Origin: Chryseobacterium paridis
GTDB lineage: Bacteria > Bacteroidota > Bacteroidia > Flavobacteriales > Weeksellaceae
NCBI RefSeq assembly: GCF_016595215.1
Contig: NZ_JAENHK010000010.1
Location: 1,287,390 to 1,351,389, forward strand
Direction of reading: 5' to 3'
DNA length: 64,000 nucleotides
Below, piece by piece: positions 41,163 to 50,458 of the stretch. The stretch's first letter is position 1. Every line of letters starts with the position of its first letter. A model generated the notes under the pieces. It ran no database searches. It had not been told where the DNA came from and saw only the letters and a list, made by a program, of their open reading frames with translations. The translations under genes and the position numbers were made by a program.

Positions 41163-41807
41163 CTATTTCAAACTTACATTTCTCATTTGTCTTAAAATCC
41201 AGTTGTGTTTCCTGTTCAAATATGCGGATGGGTTCTTAGGATCATATTCTTTAGGATTAGGTAAAACAGCAGCTATCCATGCAGCTTCAGAACTGGTAAG
41301 GTCCTTAGAAGATTTTCCAAAATAGTATTCAGAAGCAGCCTCTATACCAAATACTCCTCTACCCATTTCTATGGAATTAAGATATCTTTCCAAAATAATA
41401 TCTTTCCCCCACACTTTCTCTATGATAAAAGTATAAACAGCCTCCAAACCTTTTCTTATCCAGCTTCTTCCTTGCCAAAGAAAGATATTTTTGGCAGTTT
41501 GCTGAGAAATAGTACTTCCACCTCTTACTTTTTTCCCTTTTTCATTACTTTTCATTGCTTTCTCAATAGCAACATAATCGAAACCATTATGAGTAAAGAA
41601 TTTCTGATCCTCAGAAGCAATAACAGCTTTTTTTACATTGTTACCCATTTCATCATAGGAAATGTAATCCCTCTGTAATTTGCCATATTCAAAGAGTCCT
41701 CCAATTTGGGTAATGGTTATAGGTGGGTTGAAGAATCTACCCCATATAATGAACACCACATTCAAAATCAGAATGATAAACAGCAGTTGTTTTATTTTTT
41801 TCCACAT
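41163..41807 (-). CDS. mtgA: Monofunctional biosynthetic peptidoglycan transglycosylase
   Basis: 214 residues with one N-terminal helix (about 8-25). GT51 motifs: ASEDQKFFTHNGFD (catalytic Glu), RGGSTISQQTAKNIFL, KGLEAVYTFIIEKVWGKDIILERYLNSIEMGRGVFGIEAA and AAWIAAVLPNP. It polymerises lipid II glycan chains in the periplasm. It is 13 bp downstream of the gene at 39119's upstream end on the same strand and may share its transcript. Confidence 0.95.
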   Translation of the reverse strand: MWKKIKQLLFIILILNVVFIIWGRFFNPPITITQIGGLFEYGKLQRDYISYDEMGNNVKKAVIASEDQKFFTHNGFDYVAIEKAMKSNEKGKKVRGGSTISQQTAKNIFLWQGRSWIRKGLEAVYTFIIEKVWGKDIILERYLNSIEMGRGVFGIEAASEYYFGKSSKDLTSSEAAWIAAVLPNPKEYDPKNPSAYLNRKHNWILRQMRNVSLK

Positions 41808-41849
41808 ACCTGTTAAAAAAGCACTACAAAAATAAACAAATCCTCTGAG

Positions 41850-42896
41850 TTATTGTAATTCTTTCATATATACCAACTGATAATTCGTCAGAAGTTCAGG
41901 GTGGAAAATCTTGATATAGTCTTTAAGTACCCAGTCTGCTCTTACAACACCACTTTCGAAAAAGTCGTTTGCCTTCTTATTTTCTCTTCCAGAAATTCCA
42001 TATATTTTTCCTTTAGAGAATACTCCAAGCTTACCATAAAAAGGATTGATACTCAGCATTTCTTTTTTGGAAGTATGATTTCCGGCATTTACCCAGTACT
42101 GAACTTTATCTGCTTTTGAGAAAACTTCTTCAAAACTCATGGTCACAGCTTTCTCCTCATTGTTATTTTTCAGGATATATTCTGCATTGGCATCTGAAAT
42201 AAAGTTCGCTACAGACGTTTTTCCTCCGGGTAAATACCAAACATCCCCGTACATCTCATTGGCAAGGACTACCGGCTTATCCTTAGCGGTTAAGGCAAGT
42301 TTTTTTAATTCGTTATAGTTCTTTTCAATTTCAGCATATTTGGCTTCTGCTTCTTTCTCTTTCCCAAAGAGTTTTCCGAAAACCTTTATGTAGGCTGCCT
42401 TTTCAAGTGCTTTCTGTTCAAGATATTCATCAAAAAAGATAACCTGTATCCCATTATTTTTCAATAATTGATAGGTGTTTTCAAAACTTGCAATATAATT
42501 AGTGAATATGGCATCAGGTTGTAAAGAAATAATTTTTTCCACATCATATTTCTGCTCATTTCCTACATTCTGAATTTTCCCGTCTTTGATCAATGCCTGA
42601 ACCTTTTCTGAATAAATATATTCAGGACTGGAAATTCCTACCACTAGATTTTCAGCATTTAAAGCTGAAACATATCCCATCAGACTGGCATTTAACAGGA
42701 TCACTTTTTTAAAAGGAACCTGATTGGTTTTAAAATCATAGGTATTATTCCCCGATTTGATATTCAAACCAGTGGCTTCATTCTTATATTGAAGCTTTTT
42801 TGAGATTACTGTCCAGTCATTGGATGAAATTTTTTGTTCTCTTTTACAGGAGATTAGAGTACAAAACACAAATAGTAGTAAAATTCTTAGTTTCAT
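41850..42896 (-). CDS. TroA/BtuF-type ABC transporter substrate-binding lipoprotein
   Basis: 348 residues with lipobox CTLISC. Two lobes joined by a long helix: KVILLNASLMGYVSALNAENLVVGISSPEYIYS, then LQPDAIFTNYIASFENTYQLLKNNGIQVIFFDEYLEQ, then VWYLPGGKTSVANFISDANAEYIL. This is the class III fold used for cobalamin, haem or ferric siderophores. No permease or ATPase is adjacent, so the ligand is open. Confidence 0.85.
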   Translation of the reverse strand: MKLRILLLFVFCTLISCKREQKISSNDWTVISKKLQYKNEATGLNIKSGNNTYDFKTNQVPFKKVILLNASLMGYVSALNAENLVVGISSPEYIYSEKVQALIKDGKIQNVGNEQKYDVEKIISLQPDAIFTNYIASFENTYQLLKNNGIQVIFFDEYLEQKALEKAAYIKVFGKLFGKEKEAEAKYAEIEKNYNELKKLALTAKDKPVVLANEMYGDVWYLPGGKTSVANFISDANAEYILKNNNEEKAVTMSFEEVFSKADKVQYWVNAGNHTSKKEMLSINPFYGKLGVFSKGKIYGISGRENKKANDFFESGVVRADWVLKDYIKIFHPELLTNYQLVYMKELQ

Positions 42897-42897
42897 A

Positions 42898-42928
42898 TTT
42901 CAAAGAAAAGAAAAAAGTGCTATATTTG
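42898..42928 (+). promoter_or_regulatory. Promoter of tRNA-Arg
   Basis: TTTC (42898-42901), 19 bp, TATATTTG (42921-42928). One mismatch to the -33 consensus and a full -7 match. Predicted start near 42935, about 20 nt before the tRNA. Confidence 0.6.
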
Positions 42929-42955
42929 CAAACCTTTAAATGATAAGGAAACAAT

Positions 42956-43029
42956 GGCCTCGTGGCGCAACTGAATAGCGCATCTGATTACGGCTCAGAA
43001 GGTTACAGGTTTGAATCCTGTCGAGGTCA
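42956..43029 (+). tRNA. tRNA-Arg (anticodon ACG)
   Basis: Cloverleaf read by eye: acceptor GGCCTCG with CGAGGTC (one G-T pair), D-arm GCGC...GCGC, anticodon stem TCTGA/TCAGA around TTACGGC with ACG at 42990-42992, T-arm ACAGG-TTTGAAT-CCTGT, discriminator A at 43029. The 3' CCA is not encoded, as is usual in this phylum. A degenerate copy of its 3' half lies at 50321. Confidence 0.95.
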
Positions 43030-43033
43030 CTTT

Positions 43034-43067
43034 AAGAGATAACTATTAAATAGTTGTCTCTTTTTTT
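43034..43067 (+). terminator. Terminator of tRNA-Arg
   Basis: GAGATAACTA (43036-43045) pairs with TAGTTGTCTC (43051-43060) with one T-G pair, followed by seven T. Part of this trailer is also duplicated at 50350-50367. Confidence 0.85.
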
Positions 43068-43104
43068 ATGCCCATAAATAGATTTTTATCAAAATTTTAA
43101 ACAA

Positions 43105-43132
43105 AAAAAATCCCGACTCAGCGGGATTTTAA
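43105..43132. terminator. Hairpin terminator of the DUF2911 gene
   Basis: AAAATCCCG and CGGGATTTT (43107-43115 and 43122-43130) around ACTCAG, with A-tract and T-tract flanks. It follows the leftward DUF2911 gene by 20 bp. Confidence 0.8.
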
Positions 43133-43152
43133 TTTTTCATATGTATTTACAT

Positions 43153-43671
43153 TTATTTGATCTCTACAGGAACTGAGATTTTATCCCAATCCATTGTGAA
43201 TCCATTACTGTTTATTTTATATACTAAAGTTTCCTGTGTTGCTGGTAAAGCTTTTGTTTTCACATCAACACGTAAAGCATCTTTTGCTTCTTCGTACTTA
43301 TAAGCGCCCCATTGTTTTGGCTCTTTGTTAAAAATTGCAGTCCATGTTCCACTTTGTTTAGGGATCAGGAAGAAGCTGTATTTACCTGCAGCCAGTTTTT
43401 TACCCTGAACGGTAATGTCTTTATCAGTTTCAAAAGTTGTTGCTTCATTGGCACCTGCACGCCAAACTTTATCATAAGCTTCTAGGCCACCCCAGATTGT
43501 ACGTCCTTTTACAGATGGACTGCTATAGGCAATTGTAATGGTTGCATCTTTAATTTTTCCCGTAGCTGTAGCTGGAGGGCTGGCAGGTTTTTTAGTATCC
43601 TGTGCAAAAGCATTCACTGAAAGCGTAACTGCAGCGAAAAGTACGGTAGCAGATTTAATCATTGTTTTCAT
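43153..43671 (-). CDS. DUF2911 secreted protein
   Basis: 172 residues with a signal peptide ending NAFAQ. DUF2911 landmarks: [38 protein letters not shown], then [36 protein letters not shown]. The domain is common in Bacteroidota and of unknown function. First leftward gene inside the tRNA-bounded block, 22 bp beyond the end of the symporter. Confidence 0.85.
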   Translation of the reverse strand: MKTMIKSATVLFAAVTLSVNAFAQDTKKPASPPATATGKIKDATITIAYSSPSVKGRTIWGGLEAYDKVWRAGANEATTFETDKDITVQGKKLAAGKYSFFLIPKQSGTWTAIFNKEPKQWGAYKYEEAKDALRVDVKTKALPATQETLVYKINSNGFTMDWDKISVPVEIK

Positions 43672-43693
43672 AATATTCTTTTTTGTTATTGGT

Positions 43694-45385
43694 TTACGAA
43701 TTTACTGCTTTCGGCTTATAAAACAATAACCCGATTGCAGAAAATATAATTACTGCTGCTGCCCCGATTACATTAAGCCAAAGGAAAGAAACGATATCGA
43801 ACTGATAAACGGCAATCACCGCAATTTCTGATAAAATGGCAGCAATAAATACATTGGGGCCGTCGATTTTTTTATAATAAAAAGCAACAAGGAAAATCCC
43901 CAATATTGGACCGTAGAAAAGAGAACCTAATACATTCACAGCCTCAATAAGGGAGCCCATCTGCGTAGCAAACATGGCAACACCAATTGAGAAAATACCC
44001 CAGGCTAAAGTATGCAGGCGACTATACTTCAATTCGGTTGCATCATCGGGAATTTCTTTACTAAATATTAAATGAACATCTTTTAATGAACAGGCGGCAA
44101 GGGAATTCAGCGCTGCAGAAATTGAACCCCAGCTGGCCAGAAAAATGACAGCAAACAGTAAACCGATCATTCCCGCAGGCAATGTATTTTTCACGAAATA
44201 CAGGAAAATGTAATTCGTATCCGTTTTCTCAGCATTATAGTTTGATTGATTGATCGCTTCCTCCACCCTGCCATGCAGTGCTTTTACTTGAGTTTGTGTG
44301 TTTTTAAAATCCTGAATTGTTTTGTTGAGTTGAGGAGAATGGGTTTCTTTCAACTTTAAAATTTCTTTCGATTCTGCATTAAATTTGAGTTGTAAATCCT
44401 GATGTTCTTTCTCAAAAACCGCTGCCTGTTCAGGCTGTGATTCCTTTAAATATTGATAGGACCGTTCGTTAAAATAAATCGGAGCCGGTTTTAGAGAAAA
44501 GAAAGCAAAAAGCAAGGCACCGATCAATAAAATAGAAAACTGCATTGGAATTTTAACCAATCCATTCAAGAGCAAGCCCATTTTTGCATTGGTATTGTCC
44601 TTCGCTGTAATATACCTCCCAACCTGACTCTGGTCCGTACCGAAGTAAGAAAGTGCCAGAAAAAAACCACCAATTAATCCACTCCAGATATTGTATTTAT
44701 CTTTCCAATCAAATTCTGTGGTGATTACATTGAGCTTTCCCGATTTTCCAGCCAGATACAGCGCATCGCTAAAGCCAATTCCATTCGGCATATTTTGGAT
44801 AAGCAGATAACCGGCAAAAGCCATTGTTCCGAGAATAATGAGAAACTGTAATTTTTGGGTGTGAGCAATCGCTTTTGCTCCTCCAACATAGGTATAAATC
44901 AACAGAATGCCACCCGTTAAAACATTGGTTAAATAAATATTCCAGTTTAAAACGCTTGACAAGATAATACTCGGAGCGTAAATGCTTATTCCTGTTGATA
45001 AGCCTCTGGAAAAAAGAAAAAGCAGAGAAGTAAGTACTCGTGTTTTTTTATCAAAACGGTTTTCTAAGTATTCATAAGCCGTGTACACATTTAAGCGCTG
45101 AAAAATCGGAATGAATGTAATGCATATAACAATCATCGCCAAAGGCAAACCAAAATAGTACTGAACGAAACGCATACCATCTGTATAAGCCTGACCCGGG
45201 GCTGAAAGAAATGTAATGGCACTTGCCTGGGTAGCCATAATGCCCAAAAGCACAATGTACCAAGGCATTTTATTATCTGCTTTCAGGTAGGATTCGTTGC
45301 TTTTTTGACCACGACCGATCAATACGCCGTAAACAACCACTGCAAAAAGTGTAAAAATAAGAACTGTCCAATCTATATTACTCAT
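43694..45385 (-). CDS. Sodium:solute symporter (SSS family)
   Basis: 563 residues, about 13-14 helices. SSS motifs: [36 protein letters not shown] near residue 50, [13 protein letters not shown], and [21 protein letters not shown] in the centre. A 90-residue charged insert (about 310-390) lies between helices. The ATG overlaps the stop of the 34-residue gene (ATGA), and the operon starts with a PIG-L deacetylase, so the symporter may import the deacylated product. Substrate unknown. Confidence 0.9.
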   Translation of the reverse strand: MSNIDWTVLIFTLFAVVVYGVLIGRGQKSNESYLKADNKMPWYIVLLGIMATQASAITFLSAPGQAYTDGMRFVQYYFGLPLAMIVICITFIPIFQRLNVYTAYEYLENRFDKKTRVLTSLLFLFSRGLSTGISIYAPSIILSSVLNWNIYLTNVLTGGILLIYTYVGGAKAIAHTQKLQFLIILGTMAFAGYLLIQNMPNGIGFSDALYLAGKSGKLNVITTEFDWKDKYNIWSGLIGGFFLALSYFGTDQSQVGRYITAKDNTNAKMGLLLNGLVKIPMQFSILLIGALLFAFFSLKPAPIYFNERSYQYLKESQPEQAAVFEKEHQDLQLKFNAESKEILKLKETHSPQLNKTIQDFKNTQTQVKALHGRVEEAINQSNYNAEKTDTNYIFLYFVKNTLPAGMIGLLFAVIFLASWGSISAALNSLAACSLKDVHLIFSKEIPDDATELKYSRLHTLAWGIFSIGVAMFATQMGSLIEAVNVLGSLFYGPILGIFLVAFYYKKIDGPNVFIAAILSEIAVIAVYQFDIVSFLWLNVIGAAAVIIFSAIGLLFYKPKAVNS

Positions 45386-45486
45386 GCCCAGAATTTAGTA
45401 AACCAATAATAAAATACAATCTGAACTACTAATGCAACTGCTAGTAATAGGTACCAGATATTCCAATTTTTAAGTTTATTGTTCAT
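45382..45486 (-). CDS. 34-residue single-helix membrane protein coupled to the symporter
   Basis: Reading from the ATG at 45484-45486 gives MNNKLKNWNIWYLLLA, then a hydrophobic run to a stop TGA at 45382-45384. It overlaps the PIG-L stop (TGATG) at its start and the symporter start (ATGA) at its end, so three genes are translated in relay. A single helix flanked by charged and aromatic residues, like the tiny partner subunits known for some symporters (YhdT with PanF, YjcH with ActP). It is too short for standard ORF calling. Confidence 0.7.
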   Translation of the reverse strand: MNNKLKNWNIWYLLLAVALVVQIVFYYWFTKFWA

Positions 45487-47990
45487 CAGTTTTTCTGTGC
45501 AGATAAAAAGTTAAAAAATAAACGTGCCGCACCCACATTCCCCGCAGGCAACTGTCTGAAAAAAGCCAACGGTGTATAGATAAAATTACCCTTTCCGTAT
45601 TTGGCATATAAAGTGGATCCTTGAAGAGGCTCTTCATCGGTATCGTGCATTTCAAAAAGCGGTTCATATGACGCATCCCATTGAGCAGGAAAATAAGCAC
45701 CACGCTCCTGTACCCAACCTTTAAAATCATCCGCCGTAATTTTATTCGGAAAGTTCAGTAATTTATGATTGGGATTTAAAAACTTAACTGCAGCATTTTC
45801 TTCGGTAACCCGTTTATTGGCAATACTGAAATTGTAAATTCCCAATTGGTCAACGGTGGTATCCTGGTTGGTGTTATACTGCATCACCAAATTACCGCCA
45901 GCCTTTACATAAGACCATAAAAAAGGCATCCACCGACCCAGCTTTTTCTCTGTGTTATTGGCACGAACACCCAATACAATGGCATCGTATTGTGATAGCT
46001 TGTTTTGGCTACCGTTTGCGCCAGATTCATCTAAGTTGCCGTAAAAATCTTCGTCTTTCAAGACATCTACCTGAATACCTGCAATGCGCAGAAACTCAGG
46101 AATGAAATCGCCTGCACCTTCTATGTAACCTACTTTTTTAATCTTCGCCTGAATATCGCCTTTCATTATGACAGCAGTGGCAGGCGCAAAATATTGTAAG
46201 GAAGGTAAATGGGGGTACTGAATTAATACTTGTTTTTTATTATAAGTGACTCCATCTGCAACAAAATTGGCATCCAATGGCAAGCGAGATGATTGGATTG
46301 ATGCAAGCTTAGTTTTTGGAATAACGTAATCCACGGTAAAATCTTTCCCACTAAGCGAATTTACATCAGTGCCACCCAATCGTTCTCCGTTATACATCAG
46401 GTTTACTTTACCATTAGTGAACTGTTTGCTTGAATTAACCTTAAAGTTTAAACTCAAATGTAAATCTTCATTTTCTTTGACCACATAAAGCGGTTGTGTA
46501 AATTTCAATTCCAATGCAGGAACAATGCGTAAAGCTTCTACTACATCACCACGCACGGGATCTAATTTCTTGAAAGATAAAGGAAGTTGAACCTGAAACT
46601 TTTCTGAACTGATTCTTAACCCAACCAAAACATTCAATGGTGATTCTGCTTCGGGCAAACCGATTAAAGTATCATTTGGAACAGAGAAAGTTGCTGCGTT
46701 TGTGGGAGATTTTGCCAACCAGTAAGGTTCTGTGAGTGCTGCATCTGCAGGAATCTGAATGTCATGCTGAATGGTAATTAAAGAATCTTTTGATAGTTTT
46801 CTATTGAGGCTTTCCGATTGATTTAACCATTTTACATTTTCTACAACAACAGGATCCGAAGCTCTTGAAATCAAATTCAATCTGAAATTGTAATGATCCC
46901 CGGCAACAGCTTCAGCCTGATTGGTAACTGCCTCGCCCATAAATCCGGCACAACTTAAAATGATATTGTCAAGAGATTTGATTTTATCCCTTTTTAGGTC
47001 TCCATCCTGTAGTGCCACAATTTTTTTTCGCAAAGCAAGCAAAGCAGGTAAACTCAAGTCAGGATTATTAAAATTGAAAGAGGAAATTATTTTATCTAAT
47101 GACTGGTCAATATCAGCGTTACCTTTTGCATTCCAGGTTTTAACGACTCCATCAAAAAGTGATGTTTTTGCAGGCTCGCCGATAACGTGGGAGAAATATT
47201 CAGTTCTGATGCCGGCTACAGATTGTGTTCCTGCACCCTGACTTTTATGTAAACTTCTGCTTAATCCTGCCAATTCACCGTAGCCCATTCCCAATTGCGC
47301 ATCGTATTGCCCAACGGTAACTTTTAGTTGATTTTCAGCGGTCGTATTCACCCCACCAAAGCGGAAAGTGTTCCACAATACGCGTTTGGGTTGCCATACA
47401 TGAACATATTTTAATTGATCTGGGAAAGCCGTTTTATCGCCTGCCAGTTTAAAAGCTTTTTCCGCAACCACAGCCGAAGCCGCATGTTGTCCGTGGCCTG
47501 CCGCAGCAGTAGGAGGAAAACGACAAATGATCACATCCGGACGGAATTTGCGAATTACCCAAACTACATCTGCTATAATGCTATTTTCATCCCATTGTTT
47601 AAAGGTATCGGTTGTATTTTTAGAGAACCCGAAATCAATTGCCCGGGTAAAAAACTGTTGGGCACCGTCTAATTTTCTCGCTTCTAAAAGCTCATGCGTT
47701 CTGATTAAACCCAATGCGGCACCCTGCTCTGTGCCCAATAAATTCTGACCACCATCGCCTCTGGTTAAAGACAGATAGCCCGTTTCTACATTTTGGTTAT
47801 TGATTAACCAGGAAAGCAATCCTGTATTTTCGTCATCAGGATGAGCTGCAAGGTATAAAACTTTAGGCAGCTGTTTAAGGGTTTTGATTTCGCGGTAAAT
47901 TTCAGAAGATTTTGAAGGCCGAACCTGTTGAGCCGAACAAAAAACCGCATAAAAGCCAAGGATAAATACAGTGATTACTTTTTTGAACAT
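45486..47990 (-). CDS. PIG-L family deacetylase with a C-terminal glutamine-amidotransferase-like domain
   Basis: 834 residues with a signal peptide ending VFCSAQQ. Residues 45-180 are PIG-L (LmbE): AAHPDDENTG (Zn-binding His-Asp-Asp) and a later HGQHAASAVV. A long beta-rich middle follows, then from about 610 a ThuA/GATase1-like Rossmann domain (KKVGYIEGAGDFIPEFLRIAG, YDAIVLGVRANN). PIG-L enzymes remove acetyl groups from GlcNAc conjugates. First gene of a coupled operon with the small protein and the symporter; base composition looks richer in GC than flanking genes. Confidence 0.85.
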   Translation of the reverse strand: MFKKVITVFILGFYAVFCSAQQVRPSKSSEIYREIKTLKQLPKVLYLAAHPDDENTGLLSWLINNQNVETGYLSLTRGDGGQNLLGTEQGAALGLIRTHELLEARKLDGAQQFFTRAIDFGFSKNTTDTFKQWDENSIIADVVWVIRKFRPDVIICRFPPTAAAGHGQHAASAVVAEKAFKLAGDKTAFPDQLKYVHVWQPKRVLWNTFRFGGVNTTAENQLKVTVGQYDAQLGMGYGELAGLSRSLHKSQGAGTQSVAGIRTEYFSHVIGEPAKTSLFDGVVKTWNAKGNADIDQSLDKIISSFNFNNPDLSLPALLALRKKIVALQDGDLKRDKIKSLDNIILSCAGFMGEAVTNQAEAVAGDHYNFRLNLISRASDPVVVENVKWLNQSESLNRKLSKDSLITIQHDIQIPADAALTEPYWLAKSPTNAATFSVPNDTLIGLPEAESPLNVLVGLRISSEKFQVQLPLSFKKLDPVRGDVVEALRIVPALELKFTQPLYVVKENEDLHLSLNFKVNSSKQFTNGKVNLMYNGERLGGTDVNSLSGKDFTVDYVIPKTKLASIQSSRLPLDANFVADGVTYNKKQVLIQYPHLPSLQYFAPATAVIMKGDIQAKIKKVGYIEGAGDFIPEFLRIAGIQVDVLKDEDFYGNLDESGANGSQNKLSQYDAIVLGVRANNTEKKLGRWMPFLWSYVKAGGNLVMQYNTNQDTTVDQLGIYNFSIANKRVTEENAAVKFLNPNHKLLNFPNKITADDFKGWVQERGAYFPAQWDASYEPLFEMHDTDEEPLQGSTLYAKYGKGNFIYTPLAFFRQLPAGNVGAARLFFNFLSAQKN

Positions 47991-48109
47991 TTAGATTTGC
48001 TTTGCGAGCAAATATAAGTAAATCGTTTCTTTCAACCTTAAAAGAATTAAACTGTGAATTTCATGAAATTAAATAAATATGGTGGCTCATTACATTAACT
48101 TTTTTATTA

Positions 48110-48705
48110 AACCACAAAAGTCACAAAAGTTTTTTCTAACACTTAAGCTATTTTAAGTTTTATACTTTGTGTATAAGAAGTACACTTAAGTTTTATCTAA
48201 AATCAAAGATTTTCATCTTATGTGAGCTTAATTGTGCGGTATTTTTTTTAAACTTCTAAAGTGTACTAACGTGTTTAAAAAGTAAAAAATTTCTTGGTTA
48301 ACTTAAGTCTTTTATTCAACCACAAAAGTCACAAAAGCTTTGTAAACACTTAAGCTATTTTAAGTTTTATACTTTGTGGATAAGAAGTACACTTGAGTTT
48401 TATCGAAAATCAAAGATTTCATCTTATGTGAACTTAATTGTGCGGTATTTTTTTTAAACTTCTAAAGTGTCCCAATGTGTTTAAAAAGTAAAAAATTTCT
48501 TGGTTAACTTAAGTCTTTTATTCAACCACAAAGGAGATACAAAAGCTATTTGACACTTAAGCTATTTTAAGTTATAATTGGTGTAGAAGAAATACACTTG
48601 AGTTTTATCGAAAATCAAAGATTTTCATCTTATGTGAACTTAATTGTGCGGTATTTTTTTAAACTTTCTAAAATGTACTAAAGTGTTTAAAATAAAAACT
48701 ATGTT
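48110..48705. repeat. Three tandem copies of a ~207-bp unit
   Basis: Copies start with ACCACAAA at 48111, at 48319 (208 bp on) and at 48525 (206 bp on). Each contains the words ACACTTAAGCTATTTTAAGT, ATCAAAGATT, TTAATTGTGCGGTATTTTTT and TAAAGTGT in the same order. Copies 1 and 2 are nearly the same; copy 3 is more changed and shorter. No open frame runs through. Confidence 0.85.
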
Positions 48706-48837
48706 TAAGATTTTCCCACAGATTACACAGATATGCACAGATGATTGAGAATGATTTTTACTAGCTGATCAACATTAAAACAAAAAAATCAAAGATTTTT
48801 TTTAAAACTTAAGTGCTCTTCTCAGCATTTAGCTTGT

Positions 48838-48891
48838 ACTAAACTTAAAGCAGCTTAAGTGTTTAAAAATCTTTTGTGACTTTTGTGGTTA
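48838..48891. repeat. Inverted partial copy closing the tandem array
   Basis: ACTTAAAGCAGCTTAAGTGT followed by CTTTTGTGACTTTTGTGGTT (48871-48890) is the reverse complement of the start of each unit. The array as a whole (48110-48890) therefore has inverted ends. Between, 48711-48745 holds a CACAGATTACACAGATATG stretch, a different dispersed repeat style. Confidence 0.75.
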
Positions 48892-48944
48892 AATTTAAAC
48901 AGACTTTATTATGGCAATTAGAGTTCAAAGAAAATAAGACCGAT

Positions 48945-49616
48945 TTATATTTTTCTAATCGTATTTCGCGTAAGATAGATATAATTAAACATGCAAAATG
49001 TCGCTACCGCTCCAAATGTATGCCATAAAAAGTGCGTCCCGAAACTCAACCATTCCTGTTTATCAATGATGCGGAAAGTGAGTGCAAAAGCAAACGACAA
49101 TAAAGCAAAACCTACCCATTTGCCAGCTTTCCATTGGGTATAGATTAAATAGCGTAATACCGAAAAAAGCACAAATGAAGCCATGATTGCATAATTTACA
49201 TTGATAAAGAGAGAAGTGTTATCTACCAAAATCCAATTTCTTAAACCCAACATCAATATCAGATATACCAGAACCATTACAATAGCATAATACCATCTGG
49301 TGCTCTGAGCTACAAAATAAAATCCGGCAGACAAACAGAGCAACATAATGGGCAGCCAATCCATCATGATAAATACCGGCCATTGTCTGAATGAATGGTA
49401 AATAGTTCCCCCGATGGCACCAATATATAATAAAACCAGACAGTAGGTTAAAAAAGGATAATCCTTGAAATTATCTTTAATTTTTATAGTCCAAAAAATG
49501 GCTATAGCTAAAAAAAATGCGGCAGTTATTGCATTGAATGGCTCTGGAAAAAAGTGAGCCATGTCTGTTTCTTTATATAACATGCCTCCGTCTGGAGGTA
49601 TTGGGTTTACTGGCAT
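48945..49616 (-). CDS. Ceramidase-like (CREST superfamily) membrane protein
   Basis: 223 residues, seven helices. Conserved features: FPEPFNAITAAFFLAIA, GTIYHSFRQWPVFIMMDWLPIM with the Ser/His and Asp of the metal site, and the closing FGTHFLWHTFGA with two His. This is the alkaline ceramidase/PAQR-type zinc hydrolase group. Sphingolipids are common in Bacteroidota, which makes a lipid amidase role plausible. It sits alone beyond the repeat array. Confidence 0.75.
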   Translation of the reverse strand: MPVNPIPPDGGMLYKETDMAHFFPEPFNAITAAFFLAIAIFWTIKIKDNFKDYPFLTYCLVLLYIGAIGGTIYHSFRQWPVFIMMDWLPIMLLCLSAGFYFVAQSTRWYYAIVMVLVYLILMLGLRNWILVDNTSLFINVNYAIMASFVLFSVLRYLIYTQWKAGKWVGFALLSFAFALTFRIIDKQEWLSFGTHFLWHTFGAVATFCMFNYIYLTRNTIRKI

Positions 49617-49774
49617 TGTCTTTTTTTATATTATATTTATATACTGATATACTTGTTCTAAATATAGAAAAATTATGGTATTAAATAGATCGACAAAACT
49701 CTATACAATGAACACTCAAAAAACAGGCACGAAAATCCCGTACCAGACTTTTGGATCACAATATAAACTGAAAT

Positions 49775-50287
49775 ATGAGAATTGCAATAATCGGCGCTCA
49801 CAAAGTTGGCAAAACCACATTGGCAGAAGAACTTCTGGAGAACCTTCCCGGATATACACTTGAGATAGAACCCTACTATCAGATGGAATCTTCGGGGTAT
49901 GAATTCTCAGAAGAACCTCATCCTGACGATTTTCTTGAACAATTTAATTATTCAGCCAAACTGATATCGAAAAGCGGAGATGATGTCATATTTGACAGAT
50001 GTGTTATTGATATCTTAGCTTATCTTCATGTTCTTGATCCAGGTCGAAATATCCAGTTTCTCTTTGAAAAAGTTCAAACCATCATCGATGAAATTGATGT
50101 TTTTGTTTTTGTCCCTATTGAAGAACCCGATCTGATACTCAACCATCAGATAGAGCTGCCAAAACTCAGACAGAAGGTTAATGATTTACTTTATGACTGG
50201 ATTGAGGATCTTGGAATAAAGGTCATTAAAGTAAGCGGAACTTCATCGAACCGAAAAGATCAGGTATTGACCGGAATTTTATCCTAG
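49775..50287 (+). CDS. P-loop NTPase, NadR-kinase/AAA-like
   Basis: 170 residues. Walker A GAHKVGKTTLAEELL (7-21), DDVIFDRCVIDILAYL in the middle (DRC motif as in nucleoside kinases), DVFVFVPIEEPDLI, and LIEDLGIKVIKVSGT at the end. It resembles small kinases predicted to act on nucleosides or NAD precursors. It is the last gene before the decayed tRNA copy. Confidence 0.75.
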   Translation: MRIAIIGAHKVGKTTLAEELLENLPGYTLEIEPYYQMESSGYEFSEEPHPDDFLEQFNYSAKLISKSGDDVIFDRCVIDILAYLHVLDPGRNIQFLFEKVQTIIDEIDVFVFVPIEEPDLILNHQIELPKLRQKVNDLLYDWIEDLGIKVIKVSGTSSNRKDQVLTGILS

Positions 50288-50320
50288 AATATGAAGTGGG
50301 TAATTTCTAAGACTTTAAAA

Positions 50321-50367
50321 GGTTAAAGGTTTGAATTCTATAGAGGGTACTTTAAGAGACAACTATT
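50321..50367 (+). pseudogene. Decayed copy of the tRNA-Arg 3' half and trailer
   Basis: Aligned without gaps to 43001-43047, 40 of 47 bases are identical (counted by eye), including the T-arm core AGGTTTGAAT and the trailer ACTTTAAGAGA. The direct offset is 7320 bp. The 5' half (acceptor, D- and anticodon arms) is not recognisable, so it cannot make a tRNA. Confidence 0.8.
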
Positions 50368-50388
50368 GATAGCTATCAAACCTCAAAA

Positions 50389-50420
50389 AAATCAGAGCAG
50401 AAATAATCTGCTCTGATTGA
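50389..50420. terminator. Hairpin terminator of the amidohydrolase gene
   Basis: ATCAGAGCAGA (50391-50401) pairs with TCTGCTCTGAT (50407-50417), with an A-run before it that is a T-run on the minus strand. It lies 40 bp downstream of the leftward amidohydrolase. Confidence 0.85.
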
Positions 50421-50458
50421 TATTGGATTAATAATTTTTGAATTCTTTTCCGGACAGA

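Noticed and set aside
50321..50367. Second functional tRNA-Arg
   Set aside because: Only the T-arm and acceptor 3' side are recognisable, and key pairs are lost.
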